DNA of 64,000 nt from Cytophagales bacterium (GCA_004293815.1 RDZD01000025.1:1-64000); one strand, 5' to 3'. Shown: positions 25,849 through 34,949, counted from the stretch's first letter. Notes: generated from the sequence alone by a model not told the origin. Numbers and translations: made by a program.

Positions 25849-26682
25849 CTAACCCAAATAAACTTGTTTACTTTTGAGCTGTGCCATAAAATCCACAGAT
25901 GAGGATTGCTCTGCTACTTTGTAAACGAAATCAATAGATACTTTATTGAATGCCTCTGGTTGATCCACATTGCACACATGACCGCTTTCTTGAATGATGT
26001 GCAAATGGGCATGGCTGTGTTCGTTAGAAATTTTGCGGGCGGCTGGCAAAAACATATAGTCTTGATCGCCCATCAAATAGAGCGTAGGCACTGGAATTTC
26101 TTTTTCATGGAAGTATTTGAGCAGAGGGGTAACTTCTGTGGAGAGCTTGAACCAGCGCAAAAATTCCGCTTGAGCCAGTCGCTTGGCCTCACGAATAAAA
26201 ATGCTGCGCGATTCCTTATGACGTGGCATGAGAATATAAGCACAAATACTGTAGAGCCAGATAAAAGGAATATAGTGCTTCAGAAGCTTGGTGGCCATAA
26301 CCAAGAAACGCGAACGCAAATTCAAGCGCGTAACTGCTCCGCCCAAAATCATGCTTTTAACACGACTATGGTCTATTTCGCCAATAGTTCTGATGATAAC
26401 TGTGCCTAGAGAAATGCCCACAAAATGAGCCGAACGAATGTTGAGATAATCTAATACCTCGATAACATCCATGCTTACTTCATTAAAACTATAGCCCTTT
26501 GCACCCGTCACGGCCAAGTGCTCTGACTTACCATGCCCTCGCAAGTCTAGTAAAAGGACATTAAAATGCTGAATATAGTCCCGCAATTGTTTGAACCATG
26601 TTGAGGAACTGCCGCCTGCACCATGTATGAGAACTATCCACTCTGAAGAGTTGGGCTGCCTGTAAGCTTTGTGATACAACAT
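25849..26682 (-). CDS. Alpha/beta hydrolase
   Basis: A 277-residue hydrolase. The oxyanion block is VLIHGAGGSSSTWFKQL (17-33), the strand LLLDLRGHGKS (43-53), and the nucleophile elbow GISLG with Ser91. The acid is probably the first Asp of LMGDQDYMF, and the His is in ESGHVCNVDQPEAF. The order of motifs fits the canonical fold. No signal peptide is present, so it is cytoplasmic. The substrate cannot be told from sequence; similar proteins include esterases and C-C hydrolases. Confidence 0.87.
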   Translation of the reverse strand: MLYHKAYRQPNSSEWIVLIHGAGGSSSTWFKQLRDYIQHFNVLLLDLRGHGKSEHLAVTGAKGYSFNEVSMDVIEVLDYLNIRSAHFVGISLGTVIIRTIGEIDHSRVKSMILGGAVTRLNLRSRFLVMATKLLKHYIPFIWLYSICAYILMPRHKESRSIFIREAKRLAQAEFLRWFKLSTEVTPLLKYFHEKEIPVPTLYLMGDQDYMFLPAARKISNEHSHAHLHIIQESGHVCNVDQPEAFNKVSIDFVYKVAEQSSSVDFMAQLKSKQVYLG

Positions 26683-26928
26683 AAATTGTTAAATAACTCT
26701 CACAAAGTTATTTTTTTGCTTTCATAAAAGCAATGCTTTAGTCAAAATAATGTTTTTAAGCGTTTTGGAGTACCATTTTCGATCGGTTATACTTTCCATG
26801 AGATTGTTTTTCTGAAAGCTTTTGTTTATTTACTTCAAAACACTTTAATTTGTTGCTGTAAGCTCTTTTCTTGCATACCAAACCGTTCAACGCCTTACCG
26901 AGCCGTCTTAAATAAGCTTTTGTCATCT

Positions 26929-28230
26929 ATGAAAAAAACGTTGTTGATTTGCCTCTTATTGCTAAACATACTGGCTAACCAAACCATAGCGCAACAAGTG
27001 GCCACGCCTGCCCCAAAGCAAAGTAAAGCCATAGTTTTGCAAAATGCCATACTTCACATCGGCAACGGCACGGTTCAAAATAATACCTCTATCCGCTTTG
27101 AAAACGGTGTCATAGTAGCCATAGGCAGCAACCTAAAAAGCGATGACGCTACAGTTATCGACGCTAGCAACAAACATGTATATCCTGGTTTTATTTTGAT
27201 GAGTACAGCCTTGGGTTTAAGTGAGATAGATGCCGTAAGAGCGTCTATAGATCATAGCGAAGTGGGTATGAATAACGCTAATTCACGTGCTCTCATTGCA
27301 TATAATGCTGAATCTGACATCATTCCAACTATCCGCAACAATGGCATTTTGTTGGCTCAAATCACGCCAAAAGGTTATGAAGGCATACAGGGAACTTCTT
27401 TTGTAGCGCAGCTAGACGCTTGGAACTGGGAAGATGCCGCTCTCCGTGTTGATGATGGCTTACATCTTAATTTTCCGTCATCTCTGACTTATAGTGGTGA
27501 TTGGACGACGGGTTTTAGACTTGTTCAAAACGGTGCGCAGCCTGGGCAGATTGAAAAACTGGCCAATATTTTTCAAGAGGCCAAGCTTTATGCAAGTACC
27601 ACGCCTACAATCAAGAATTTAAGATTTGAGGCTATGAAAGGAGTCTTCGACGGCAGCAAAACGCTTTATATCGCAGCTTCTTTAGCCAAAGATATTATTG
27701 AAGCTGTTCATTTCGCAGAGAACTTAGGAGTCAAGAATTTAGTCATTACAGGAGCTGATGAGGCTTGGCGCATAACAGATTTTTTAAAAGAGAAAAAGAT
27801 TCCTTTGATTCTAAACAAGTCTTTTGTGCTGCCGCAAAGGGACGATGACCATTATGATTTGCCATATAAAAATGCAGGGATTTTACAGCAGGCAGGTATT
27901 CGCTTTTCTTTTGCATATAGCTTTGATACAGAGCCTCATCATTCGCGTAACCTGCCTTTTTCGGCGGGTATGGCAGTGGGCTACGGGCTTCCTTATGAGG
28001 CGGCTGTTCAGGCCATGACTCTTTCAGCTGCTCAGATATTGGGCATAGACAAGCAGTATGGTTCTTTAGAAGTTGGCAAAAGTGCTACGTTGTTTATTTC
28101 TACTGGCGACGCATTGGATATGCGCAGCAATCAACTCACTCACGCGTTTATTGATGGCCGTAGCATAGACTTGAGAAGCAAGCACACACAACTCTATGAG
28201 CGTTTCAAAGAAAAATATAATCAAAAATAA
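26929..28230 (+). CDS. Secreted amidohydrolase-fold protein without the usual metal-binding HxH
   Basis: About 433 residues with a signal peptide (MKKTLLICLLLLNILANQTIA, then QQ). The composite domain of the imidazolonepropionase/dihydroorotase superfamily is recognisable: an N-terminal beta part (ILHIGNGTVQNNTSIRFENG), KHVYPGFILMSTALGLSEID, and the ending AVQAMTLSAAQILGIDKQYG and LEVGKSATLFISTGDALDM. Functional members have a GFIDxHxH motif after the first strand; here the segment reads YPGFILMSTALGLSEID, with no HxH. Such secreted members are frequent in Bacteroidota and their activity is unclear. A TTG three codons upstream (26920) is an alternative start; the ATG directly before the signal is preferred. 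Confidence 0.8.
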   Translation: MKKTLLICLLLLNILANQTIAQQVATPAPKQSKAIVLQNAILHIGNGTVQNNTSIRFENGVIVAIGSNLKSDDATVIDASNKHVYPGFILMSTALGLSEIDAVRASIDHSEVGMNNANSRALIAYNAESDIIPTIRNNGILLAQITPKGYEGIQGTSFVAQLDAWNWEDAALRVDDGLHLNFPSSLTYSGDWTTGFRLVQNGAQPGQIEKLANIFQEAKLYASTTPTIKNLRFEAMKGVFDGSKTLYIAASLAKDIIEAVHFAENLGVKNLVITGADEAWRITDFLKEKKIPLILNKSFVLPQRDDDHYDLPYKNAGILQQAGIRFSFAYSFDTEPHHSRNLPFSAGMAVGYGLPYEAAVQAMTLSAAQILGIDKQYGSLEVGKSATLFISTGDALDMRSNQLTHAFIDGRSIDLRSKHTQLYERFKEKYNQK

Positions 28231-28236
28231 ACAGCT

Positions 28237-29103
28237 TTGCCAGAATTAGCTAAGCCGTCGTTGTTAGTGCAGGCTTTTAGATTACCCAATACTTTTTTGA
28301 TAATCTTACTATTTGGCTTGGCTGCTTTACGCACACCCGAACAAGCTCTCACAGAGCTGTGTGCGCATGGTGTGGGCATCTGGCTTGTTATGTTGGGGGG
28401 CTATTTGATTAACGATTTTTATGACCAGGATACAGATAAGCTTAACGGTAGATTCCAAAACTTCTTTTTGTTGGGTTTAAGTCCATTGCTAGGTCTGTGG
28501 ATTTACGCGCTTCTTAATGCTTTTGGGCTTAGTATTCTGATTATTAAAGAATGGCTGCTTTTTGGAAAGGTTGATCTAGTTGGTAAGCCCTCTGTGGCTG
28601 TGCTGGTTGTTGTTTTGCTTTGGGTGTATGCGGCTTATTGGAAACGCGTAGCTCTGGTAGGTAATATCTTAGTGGCTGCTCTTGTGGCTCTGTCTGTTTA
28701 CTGGGCTTTAGAGCTTACAGAACTCAGCTTGCTGCAAAAAGCATATTACATACTGTTTGCGGGTGTGCTTAATCTAATGCGTGAAATAGTGAAGGACTTA
28801 GAAGATCTACACGGCGACCTTCTCACACAAGCGTATACACTGCCTGTTTGGCTGGGTGAAGTCTGGACGGTGGTTTTTGTTCGGGTATTGCTGTGTGGAG
28901 TATTTTTTCTGCAGGTATATTTTTGGACGCAAGATGCTATATGGCATAAAGACCCTCCGAGAATATTTTATGAGGCGATTTTTTTAGTATTTTACTTCAA
29001 ATTATTTCTACTTCTTAAGTCGCAGCAGGCGCAAGCTAGCTATGTGGCTATGAGCCTTTGGATAAAACTCTTGTTCTTTTGGGGTATTCTAGGCTTGTTT
29101 TAG
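28237..29103 (+). CDS. UbiA family prenyltransferase-like membrane protein
   Basis: A 288-residue polytopic membrane protein with about eight hydrophobic helices. The two polyprenyl-diphosphate motifs are visible: NDFYDQDTDKLNG (NDxxDxxxD) and IVKDLEDLHGDLL (DxxDxxGD-like). These place it in the UbiA superfamily, whose members attach prenyl chains to aromatic or other acceptors. The acceptor is unknown. The start is uncertain: TTG at 28237 gives a normal family N-terminus (LPNTFLIILLFG soon after), and there is no ATG nearby. It lies 6 bp after the amidohydrolase-like gene. Confidence 0.82.
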   Translation: MPELAKPSLLVQAFRLPNTFLIILLFGLAALRTPEQALTELCAHGVGIWLVMLGGYLINDFYDQDTDKLNGRFQNFFLLGLSPLLGLWIYALLNAFGLSILIIKEWLLFGKVDLVGKPSVAVLVVVLLWVYAAYWKRVALVGNILVAALVALSVYWALELTELSLLQKAYYILFAGVLNLMREIVKDLEDLHGDLLTQAYTLPVWLGEVWTVVFVRVLLCGVFFLQVYFWTQDAIWHKDPPRIFYEAIFLVFYFKLFLLLKSQQAQASYVAMSLWIKLLFFWGILGLF

Positions 29104-29279
29104 GAATTACTTTTCTGAAAGTCTGGCTCAAACGAAAAATACACGATAATTTTTTGTAAAAAAAAATAAAAAAATGTATATCAAATATTTTTTTGTACTT
29201 AATTACGCGCAGTATTGAGTATACTAAAGTTTCCTACCTATTCATTTTTTCTAATCATTTTAAAAAAACTGACAGTTTT

Positions 29280-30101
29280 ATGTCTACTTACCAGCCAGAA
29301 CGCGCCAGAAAAGTAACTACACATCAGCTACAAGCCATGAAAATGCGTGGCGAAAAAATAGCCATGCTCACCGCTTATGATTATTCTATGGCTAAAATTC
29401 TTGATGCAGCCGGTATAGACGTACTGCTTGTGGGAGATTCAGCCTCCAACGTCATAGCAGGGCATGAAACGACACTTCCCATCACGCTAGATCAAATGAT
29501 ATACCACGCCTCTAGCGTAGTAAGAGGCGTAGAGCGTGCTTTGATTGTGGTGGATATTCCTTTTGGGTCTTACCAAGGCAACTCTCGCGAGGCTTTGACC
29601 TCAGCCATCAGAATTATGAAAGAGTCTGGTGCGCATGCCGTAAAAATGGAAGGCGGTGAAGAAATACGCCAGTCTGTGGAGCGGGTGCTATCGGCAGGTG
29701 TGCCAGTTATGGGACATTTAGGGCTGATGCCGCAGTCTATCTATAAGTTTGGCACTTACAATGTGCGAGCAAAACAAGAAGCGGAGGCTGAGCAACTCAT
29801 CAAAGACGCACAAGTTTTGGAGGAGTGTGGGTGCTTCGCGATTGTATTAGAAAAAATTCCTGCATCGTTAGCAAAAAAAGTAACAGAAAGCGTCAAAATT
29901 CCCATTATCGGTATAGGCGCGGGCCAGCATGTAGATGGTCAGGTTCTTGTTACGCATGATATGTTGGGTATTACCAAAGATTTTGCGCCACGCTTTTTGC
30001 GCCGCTACGCCGAGCTTCATGAAATTATGAACATAGGCGTAAAGGCTTATATTCAAGATATTAAAAACTGTGACTTTCCATCAGAACGAGAATCTTATTA
30101 A
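29280..30101 (+). CDS. panB: 3-methyl-2-oxobutanoate hydroxymethyltransferase
   Basis: Ketopantoate hydroxymethyltransferase, the first step of pantothenate synthesis, using 5,10-methylene-THF. The family blocks are all present: [94 protein letters not shown] (catalytic Glu) and [20 protein letters not shown]. From the ATG at 29280 it has 273 residues, the normal length. An in-frame ATG at 29193 would add 29 residues unlike the family. A short hairpin (30155-30173) lies in the gap after it but lacks a T-run. Confidence 0.95.
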   Translation: MSTYQPERARKVTTHQLQAMKMRGEKIAMLTAYDYSMAKILDAAGIDVLLVGDSASNVIAGHETTLPITLDQMIYHASSVVRGVERALIVVDIPFGSYQGNSREALTSAIRIMKESGAHAVKMEGGEEIRQSVERVLSAGVPVMGHLGLMPQSIYKFGTYNVRAKQEAEAEQLIKDAQVLEECGCFAIVLEKIPASLAKKVTESVKIPIIGIGAGQHVDGQVLVTHDMLGITKDFAPRFLRRYAELHEIMNIGVKAYIQDIKNCDFPSERESY

Positions 30102-30224
30102 ATGTTATTGTGGTATGGCGTGCTTTACCCAAGAGCTGAGTTCAGATTTTTGAACAGTCTCGCTATGAGACTGGTGGAATGAGTTTGCGGACTATAAAAG
30201 TTTTTTACTTTTACTACATTTTCC

Positions 30225-31181
30225 ATGTTGTCTATCAATAATTTTCTGAGTTTGCGTGCTAAACAAACGGGACGAGTCTGCCGCAATTTGGGTATTTTTA
30301 GATGCTTGTTCATGTTTTGTTTGCTAGCGGCTTTATTGCTTCAGTTGGTAGGTGCAGTGCGTGCTTCGCCCATTTGGCAGTGGGGTTTATTTTTTGGTTT
30401 AATGCTTTGGTTTGGACACATAGCACGCAGTGATTTAGACTTTTTGAAACTCTCCATCAGCAACTACAGGTACGTGCTATGGGCTGAGTATACGATTTTG
30501 CAACTTCCTATACTGGTCTTTTTGCTTGCTATTCAAAACTTTGGTGCCGCTGGATTGCTTTTAGGGCTGATATTACTGATGCCTTATGCACCTAGTTTGG
30601 GTTTGAAACGCTACAAACTGAAAGGTTATGTTTACCAGCTGACCAATATCAAATGGCTCAATTTTGAAGCTAAGGCAGGTCTTAGGCGTTCATGGCTGGC
30701 TTTTTTATTGCTTTACGCACTGATTTTAGGGTTTATGTTCTTTGAGGGTGCTTTTTTTATTGGTGTGGTGCTTTTTACGTTGTTGTTGTCGCAGGATTAT
30801 AACGCGCAAGAGGACTATGCTATTTTTCAGTCACGCTTTGAGAAGTCCAGTCTATGTTCTGTGGTGGGTCGGCAAATACTATTTTTGCGCCTGCTTTTAT
30901 TGCCTTGTGAGCTTTGTTTTTTGTTGTATCATGGCGAGGCTATATGGTATTTGGTATTTCCTGAAATTGCGTTTACGAGTGTACTTATGGCTTTTGCGGT
31001 GGTTTACAAATACTCCATGTTTTGGCCTGATGCTCAGGGGAGTGTCAGCAATTCATTGCCTATAGCATTGTTTTTGATGGGGTTATGCGTCCCGTTTTTT
31101 ATTCCTGTGTGCATCTGGCAGCTTATCACGCGTTGGCGACTTGCTCAGAAACGTGTGAATATGTTTGCTGTGTATGAATGA
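30225..31181 (+). CDS. Polytopic membrane protein of unknown function
   Basis: A 318-residue protein with about eight predicted membrane helices. The first lies after a basic N-terminus and spans about residues 27-46 (CLFMFCLLAALLLQLVGAV). A polar loop has ARSDLDFLKLSISNYRYVL, and the C-terminus is basic (ITRWRLAQKRVNMFAVYE). Some Bacteroidota ABC-type membrane components look like this, but I see no diagnostic motif and no ATPase gene beside it. I do not assign a function. Confidence 0.65.
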   Translation: MLSINNFLSLRAKQTGRVCRNLGIFRCLFMFCLLAALLLQLVGAVRASPIWQWGLFFGLMLWFGHIARSDLDFLKLSISNYRYVLWAEYTILQLPILVFLLAIQNFGAAGLLLGLILLMPYAPSLGLKRYKLKGYVYQLTNIKWLNFEAKAGLRRSWLAFLLLYALILGFMFFEGAFFIGVVLFTLLLSQDYNAQEDYAIFQSRFEKSSLCSVVGRQILFLRLLLLPCELCFLLYHGEAIWYLVFPEIAFTSVLMAFAVVYKYSMFWPDAQGSVSNSLPIALFLMGLCVPFFIPVCIWQLITRWRLAQKRVNMFAVYE

Positions 31182-31357
31182 TTGCTGTTTAGTACATACT
31201 TTGCACGAATTAAGAGAATCCATGTATTGTGCTAATTTTCAAAAGCATCACATCGTAAACAATAAAGAGAAGGCATTTAAATATGCTATTTTTTGAATAA
31301 GCGTTTTAAAAAATATAGATTTTTGGACTGCTACATAGCAAAGTATGATTTATTTGC

Positions 31358-31365
31358 TACATTTG
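31358..31365 (+). promoter_or_regulatory. Candidate -7 element upstream of the acidic lipoprotein gene
   Basis: TACATTTG matches TAnnTTTG and lies 61 bp before the ATG at 31427, in a 245-bp AT-rich gap. The same octamer is found upstream of the Oar-like receptor gene. Confidence 0.4.
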
Positions 31366-31426
31366 CATCATACAATGTCTTCTATATTTGAATCTATTTT
31401 TTACCATTTTATCTCTTACTTAAACT

Positions 31427-31951
31427 ATGAAAAAGTCTATTTTACTTTTCGCTATTTTGAGCAATCTGTTTCTGGGATGTATCTTTGTTGATTCTGGTTC
31501 AAGCAATGGCCAAGCCACTGATCAAACGGATGGTATGGAAGAAAGTGATGGTATGGAACAAGGCGGCGAAGAAGCTGAAATGAACGAAGGCGAAAGCGGC
31601 GATGAGATGACCGAGAATACCGCTAACACAGAAGATACGGAAGGCATTAAAACCGAACAAGGCGTTTACGAGAGTTTTGAGTTTGGTGATTGCCCGCACA
31701 TTATGTTTTCGTGTGGCGATTTTGGTGTAGCAGACACAAAAGTGTTGAGCGGTGCTGACTTAAAGCTATTCAATAGTTTAATAGATGAAACTTCTGAAAT
31801 GCCAAAAGCAAACACGAAGTTGATAGGCAAAAAATTTGAAATTCAGTATAGAATGACAGAAGGTTATCCTTGCCAAGCGGGTTATCCAGATCAATCTGCG
31901 ATGACTAAGGGACAAATTCCCAGCCTTTTGTCCTTCAAACGAGTCAATTAA
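31427..31951 (+). CDS. Acidic lipoprotein of unknown function
   Basis: A 174-residue protein with a lipoprotein signal ending LFLGC (Cys18). Residues about 23-78 form a very acidic, low-complexity stretch rich in Glu, Asp, Gly and Met (for example DGMEESDGMEQGGEEAEM). The C-terminal half is more ordered, with three cysteines (in GDCPHIMFSCGDFG and PCQAGYP), and could be a small disulfide-bonded domain. I recognise no family. The candidate promoter at 31358 lies 61 bp upstream. Confidence 0.6.
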   Translation: MKKSILLFAILSNLFLGCIFVDSGSSNGQATDQTDGMEESDGMEQGGEEAEMNEGESGDEMTENTANTEDTEGIKTEQGVYESFEFGDCPHIMFSCGDFGVADTKVLSGADLKLFNSLIDETSEMPKANTKLIGKKFEIQYRMTEGYPCQAGYPDQSAMTKGQIPSLLSFKRVN

Positions 31952-31990
31952 ATTTATATCGTTCTTTTATCAAAAACACCCTGACTGGCT

Positions 31991-32554
31991 TTGTTTTTTA
32001 AGAAAAAAATAAATCCTTTTACTAGAACCTACAGTCGCCACGAAAAGCTTCTTTTTAGGTTTTTGAGGCATAACATGCTGATGGCTGATCTCACAGATGA
32101 TGAGCTGGCTCTTTTTGTGCCGCATCTGTACGAGAGGCGTTACGCAAAAAATGAGGTTGTGTTTTTTAGAAATGACCCTGCGCAAGCGTTTTACATTGTA
32201 AAAAGTGGCTATGTTCAGTTGACGTTAGACCTTGAAGACAAGTTTGAGCAGTTGGTGGTGCTCTCTTCTCACGATTTCTTTGGTGAGAGTGGGCTTTTTA
32301 ACAATATGACACGGGTTTATAACGCTTTTGCAAACGTAGACAATACCGAACTTTATGTTATTCCACGCATCAATTTGATGGAAATTTTTGAAGCTAATGA
32401 TAAGATAAAGGCCAAAATTATGTCTGCAATGGCTTATATGCTCATAGAGCAGAAAAGGAAGCTTTTTAATGCCTATCGCGAGACGTTCACATTTTTTGAC
32501 TTGGGTACTGCTTATAACCGTGAGGATTTTGGCGTAGATCGCCCACCTGCATAA
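31991..32554 (+). CDS. Stand-alone cyclic-nucleotide-binding domain protein
   Basis: A 187-residue protein with a cNMP-binding (Crp/Fnr) beta-roll: LYERRYAKNEVVFFRNDPAQ, AFYIVKSGYVQLTLDL, HDFFGESGLFNNMTRVYNA and TELYVIPRINLMEIFE. The GES...R pattern of the phosphate-binding cassette is partly preserved (FFGESGLFNNMTR). After the fold there is only a helix and a short tail (LFNAYRETFTFFDLG), with no helix-turn-helix, so it is probably not a DNA-binding regulator. The start is TTG at 31991, which gives the N-terminus typical of Bacteroidota homologues. The first ATG is 28 codons further on. Confidence 0.75.
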   Translation: MFFKKKINPFTRTYSRHEKLLFRFLRHNMLMADLTDDELALFVPHLYERRYAKNEVVFFRNDPAQAFYIVKSGYVQLTLDLEDKFEQLVVLSSHDFFGESGLFNNMTRVYNAFANVDNTELYVIPRINLMEIFEANDKIKAKIMSAMAYMLIEQKRKLFNAYRETFTFFDLGTAYNREDFGVDRPPA

Positions 32555-32561
32555 GCGAGCC

Positions 32562-33263
32562 TCATTGGGCATTTGCAATAGCGGCAATGCTCACAGCAGA
32601 ACAACCTGCCTTGAGAAGTACCTGAGAACAGGCCTCAAGAGTAGAACCAGTGGTAACCACATCATCAACCAACAGAATATGCTTGTTGGCAATGTCTTGT
32701 GGGTATTTTGTGGCAAAAGTGTTTTCTACACTCAACCAACGTGCCGAAGTGGATTTTTTAGTTTGAGACTGTCCAAAAACAGTTTTATAAAGCAGGTTTT
32801 CTTTCATAGGAATACTTAGAACCTCTGAAAGCCCTTCACCAAAAGCAGCGGCTTGATTATAGCCGCGCTGTTGCTCCTTGTGAGGGTGTAGAGGGACAGG
32901 CGCAATGAGGTCAAAGGTCAGGCCAGAAGCCTTTAAATCAAGTCCGTACAAACGTCCCAAATGTACGCCAACTTCTCTCTCTCCGTCATATTTCAGTTTA
33001 TGTATAATAGACTGTACCATAGACCCTTTTTGATAAATCAGGTAAGCCAGTGCAAACCGCAGCGGCACACGCCCCTTAAACTTAAGACCAAGCGGACTTT
33101 CTTGAGCACTTTGGTGATAGTTGGCTAAAGGCATAGACATTTGACATTTGAGACAAATGTTTTGCTCGTGTTTGTAAAGAACATCACTACAGCCCAGACA
33201 GTACTCAGGAAAGAATAGAGCTAGAAAGTCTTCAAAAGAATTTTTTAGTGTGCTTATTGGCAT
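32562..33263 (-). CDS. comF: ComF family phosphoribosyltransferase-like protein
   Basis: A 233-residue ComF/GntX-type protein. The N-terminal part has a zinc-finger-like CLGCSDVLYKHEQNICLKC (two CxxC). The phosphoribosyltransferase fold follows, with YDGEREVGVHLGRLYG, LIAPVPLHPHKEQQRGYNQA and the PRPP-binding HILLVDDVVTTGSTLEAC. In naturally competent species ComF supports DNA uptake, but homologues are widespread and their role here is open. The gene stands alone. Confidence 0.9.
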   Translation of the reverse strand: MPISTLKNSFEDFLALFFPEYCLGCSDVLYKHEQNICLKCQMSMPLANYHQSAQESPLGLKFKGRVPLRFALAYLIYQKGSMVQSIIHKLKYDGEREVGVHLGRLYGLDLKASGLTFDLIAPVPLHPHKEQQRGYNQAAAFGEGLSEVLSIPMKENLLYKTVFGQSQTKKSTSARWLSVENTFATKYPQDIANKHILLVDDVVTTGSTLEACSQVLLKAGCSAVSIAAIANAQ

Positions 33264-33330
33264 AGCATACAGAAACTTTTAGACTAAGTTACTGCCCTAA
33301 TTTTTACAAACCAAATATTGAATCACTAAT

Positions 33331-34095
33331 TTACAACATCTTAGCTTTATTTTCTAGTTCTCTGATTTTGATGTATTTGCTAAAAGAAGCGAAGGCAGAA
33401 ATTGCACAAACTAAAAAGCCTGTATAGCCATCTAAAAATCCTTTTTTGAATACAAAATCGCGTATAAATTTCCAAATTGACTTGAATACCATACCAAGGA
33501 CGCTCACTCTTTTGCCTTTCTTGAAATCTGCCTCAGCTCCAATAGTGGTAAATTTATTAAGCTGGGCAATGTGCTCTGAAATACTGTAATAAGAGTAATG
33601 TAGCAAGTCACCCTCTAAAGATGTTGTTTGAGCTTGAGCTGACATGAGGTAAGTATCATGTGGATTTTGCCCGCCCCATGCACCCATGCGACTGTCCCAA
33701 AGCCGCAACTTGACATCTGGATACCAACCGCAATGCCGCACCCAGTGGCCACAATAGTTAGTGAGTCTATTAAAGCTGTAACCGTCATGAGTCCAGAGCT
33801 GCTTAACTTTCAAAATAGAAGCCCTAAGCGTTTCAGAAAGAGCTTCGTCGGCATCCAGCGAAAGCACGTGAGGGAAAGTGGCTTGGCTTATAGCCCAATT
33901 TTTTTGTTCTATATGTCCCTCAAAAGTGTGCTGGATAAATCTAGCTCCTAATTCTCGCGCTATACTTTCGGTTTGGTCAGTAGAAAATGAGTCTACTACT
34001 ACGATTTCATCAGCCACGCCACGTACCGACTTTAAGCAACGTCTCAAATTTTTGGCTTCATTAAACGTAATGACAACCACAGAAATAGACGGCAT
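33331..34095 (-). CDS. Glycosyltransferase family 2 (KdtX/WaaE-like)
   Basis: A 254-residue GT-A-fold enzyme. It starts ISVVVITFNEAKNLRRCLKS, has IVVVDSFSTDQTESIARELG and ends the catalytic core with HVLSLDADEALSETLRAS (DxD-type Asp pair). A middle part (WYPDVKLRLWDSRMGAWGG) is typical of WaaE/KdtX-type enzymes that add heptose or glucose to the LPS core. A hydrophobic or amphipathic segment near the C-terminus may anchor it to the membrane. The following gene upstream (DUF4159) is unrelated. Confidence 0.85.
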   Translation of the reverse strand: MPSISVVVITFNEAKNLRRCLKSVRGVADEIVVVDSFSTDQTESIARELGARFIQHTFEGHIEQKNWAISQATFPHVLSLDADEALSETLRASILKVKQLWTHDGYSFNRLTNYCGHWVRHCGWYPDVKLRLWDSRMGAWGGQNPHDTYLMSAQAQTTSLEGDLLHYSYYSISEHIAQLNKFTTIGAEADFKKGKRVSVLGMVFKSIWKFIRDFVFKKGFLDGYTGFLVCAISAFASFSKYIKIRELENKAKML

Positions 34096-34119
34096 AATAA
34101 GAAAGAGTTACAAAATAGC

Positions 34120-34791
34120 TTACTGAGCCTCTAAAAAGACATACAACAAAATATTGGTTCCCATCTGCAAAGCTTGTATTCTCTTTTCTTCGGGATCATT
34201 GTGAACAGATTGGTCTTCCCAGCCGTTGCCTAAATCGCATTCATAAGAATAAAAACAGACCAAACGACCTTCGTAAACAAGCCCAAAACCTTGTGCAGGT
34301 TTGCCATCGTGCTCATGAATTTTTGGCAAGCCCTTAGGAAACTTGTACTTGATGTTATAAATGAGATGATTGTAGGGCAGTTCTATAAAATCTAGTTCTG
34401 GAAACACCTTCTTCATCTCGGCGCGCACAAAAGGATCAAGCCCATAATTATCGTCGATGTGTAAAAAGCCGCCCGCCAAGAGGTATTTTCGCAGATTTTG
34501 TGCTTCAGCCTCAGAAAAAAACACATTCCCGTGCCCCGTCATGTGTACAAAAGGATAAGAAAAGATTTCGGGTGCGCCCACTTCTACGACATCTTCTTCG
34601 CCTATGATGTTCATGTTGGCGTTTTTGTTAGCAAAGGCTACCAAATTAGGCAACGACGTTTTGTTGGCATACCAATCACCACCACCGTTATACTTAAGCT
34701 TAGCCACTTTGTAAGTACCAGGCTGGTTGAGCGAGGTAAAAACCAAAAGAAAAGTAAATGCGCTAAAAACGCCAATAAATTGTTTAAACAT
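34120..34791 (-). CDS. DUF4159 family secreted protein
   Basis: A 223-residue protein with an N-terminal signal (FIGVFSAFTFLLVFTSL). The conserved DUF4159 blocks are visible: YKVAKLKYNGGGDWYANKT, FVHMTGHGNVFFSEAEAQNL and YLLAGGFLHIDDNYGLDPFV, followed by YNHLIYNIKYKFPKGLPK and the end VYEGRLVCFYSYECDLGNGW. The fold resembles ThuA/class-I glutamine amidotransferase-like domains. The activity is unknown. In many Bacteroidota the gene lies near DUF58/MoxR genes or glycosyltransferases; here it is upstream of the GT2 gene. Confidence 0.87.
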   Translation of the reverse strand: MFKQFIGVFSAFTFLLVFTSLNQPGTYKVAKLKYNGGGDWYANKTSLPNLVAFANKNANMNIIGEEDVVEVGAPEIFSYPFVHMTGHGNVFFSEAEAQNLRKYLLAGGFLHIDDNYGLDPFVRAEMKKVFPELDFIELPYNHLIYNIKYKFPKGLPKIHEHDGKPAQGFGLVYEGRLVCFYSYECDLGNGWEDQSVHNDPEEKRIQALQMGTNILLYVFLEAQ

Positions 34792-34885
34792 AGCTTAAAA
34801 CACCTGTTTGTGTTGTCATACAACAAAGATTCAATAACAGTATAGAAATTATAAATTCCGCATACAATCAACTTGATTCAGAACG

Positions 34886-34926
34886 CAAGCACCTGCCAAC
34901 CTAAGTATTGAGTTAGCAGATGCTTG
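34886..34926 (-). terminator. Hairpin after the LysM transglycosylase gene
   Basis: On the minus strand, CAAGCATCTGCTAAC pairs over 15 positions (two G-T wobbles) with the stretch at 34886-34900. It lies 24 bp beyond the stop codon. No T-run follows, so it may be a terminator or an mRNA-stabilising structure. Confidence 0.5.
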
Positions 34927-34949
34927 AGTTAACTATTTATTATTAAAAT

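Noticed and set aside
25906-26409. A 167-residue frame antisense to the alpha/beta hydrolase
   Set aside because: The opposite strand carries the full catalytic motif set, so this frame is a shadow.
26716-26733. Small hairpin TTGCTTT-CATA-AAAGCAA between divergent genes
   Set aside because: It is short, AT-rich and lies in a run of Ts, so it could arise by chance, and no T-run follows it on the expected side for a terminator.
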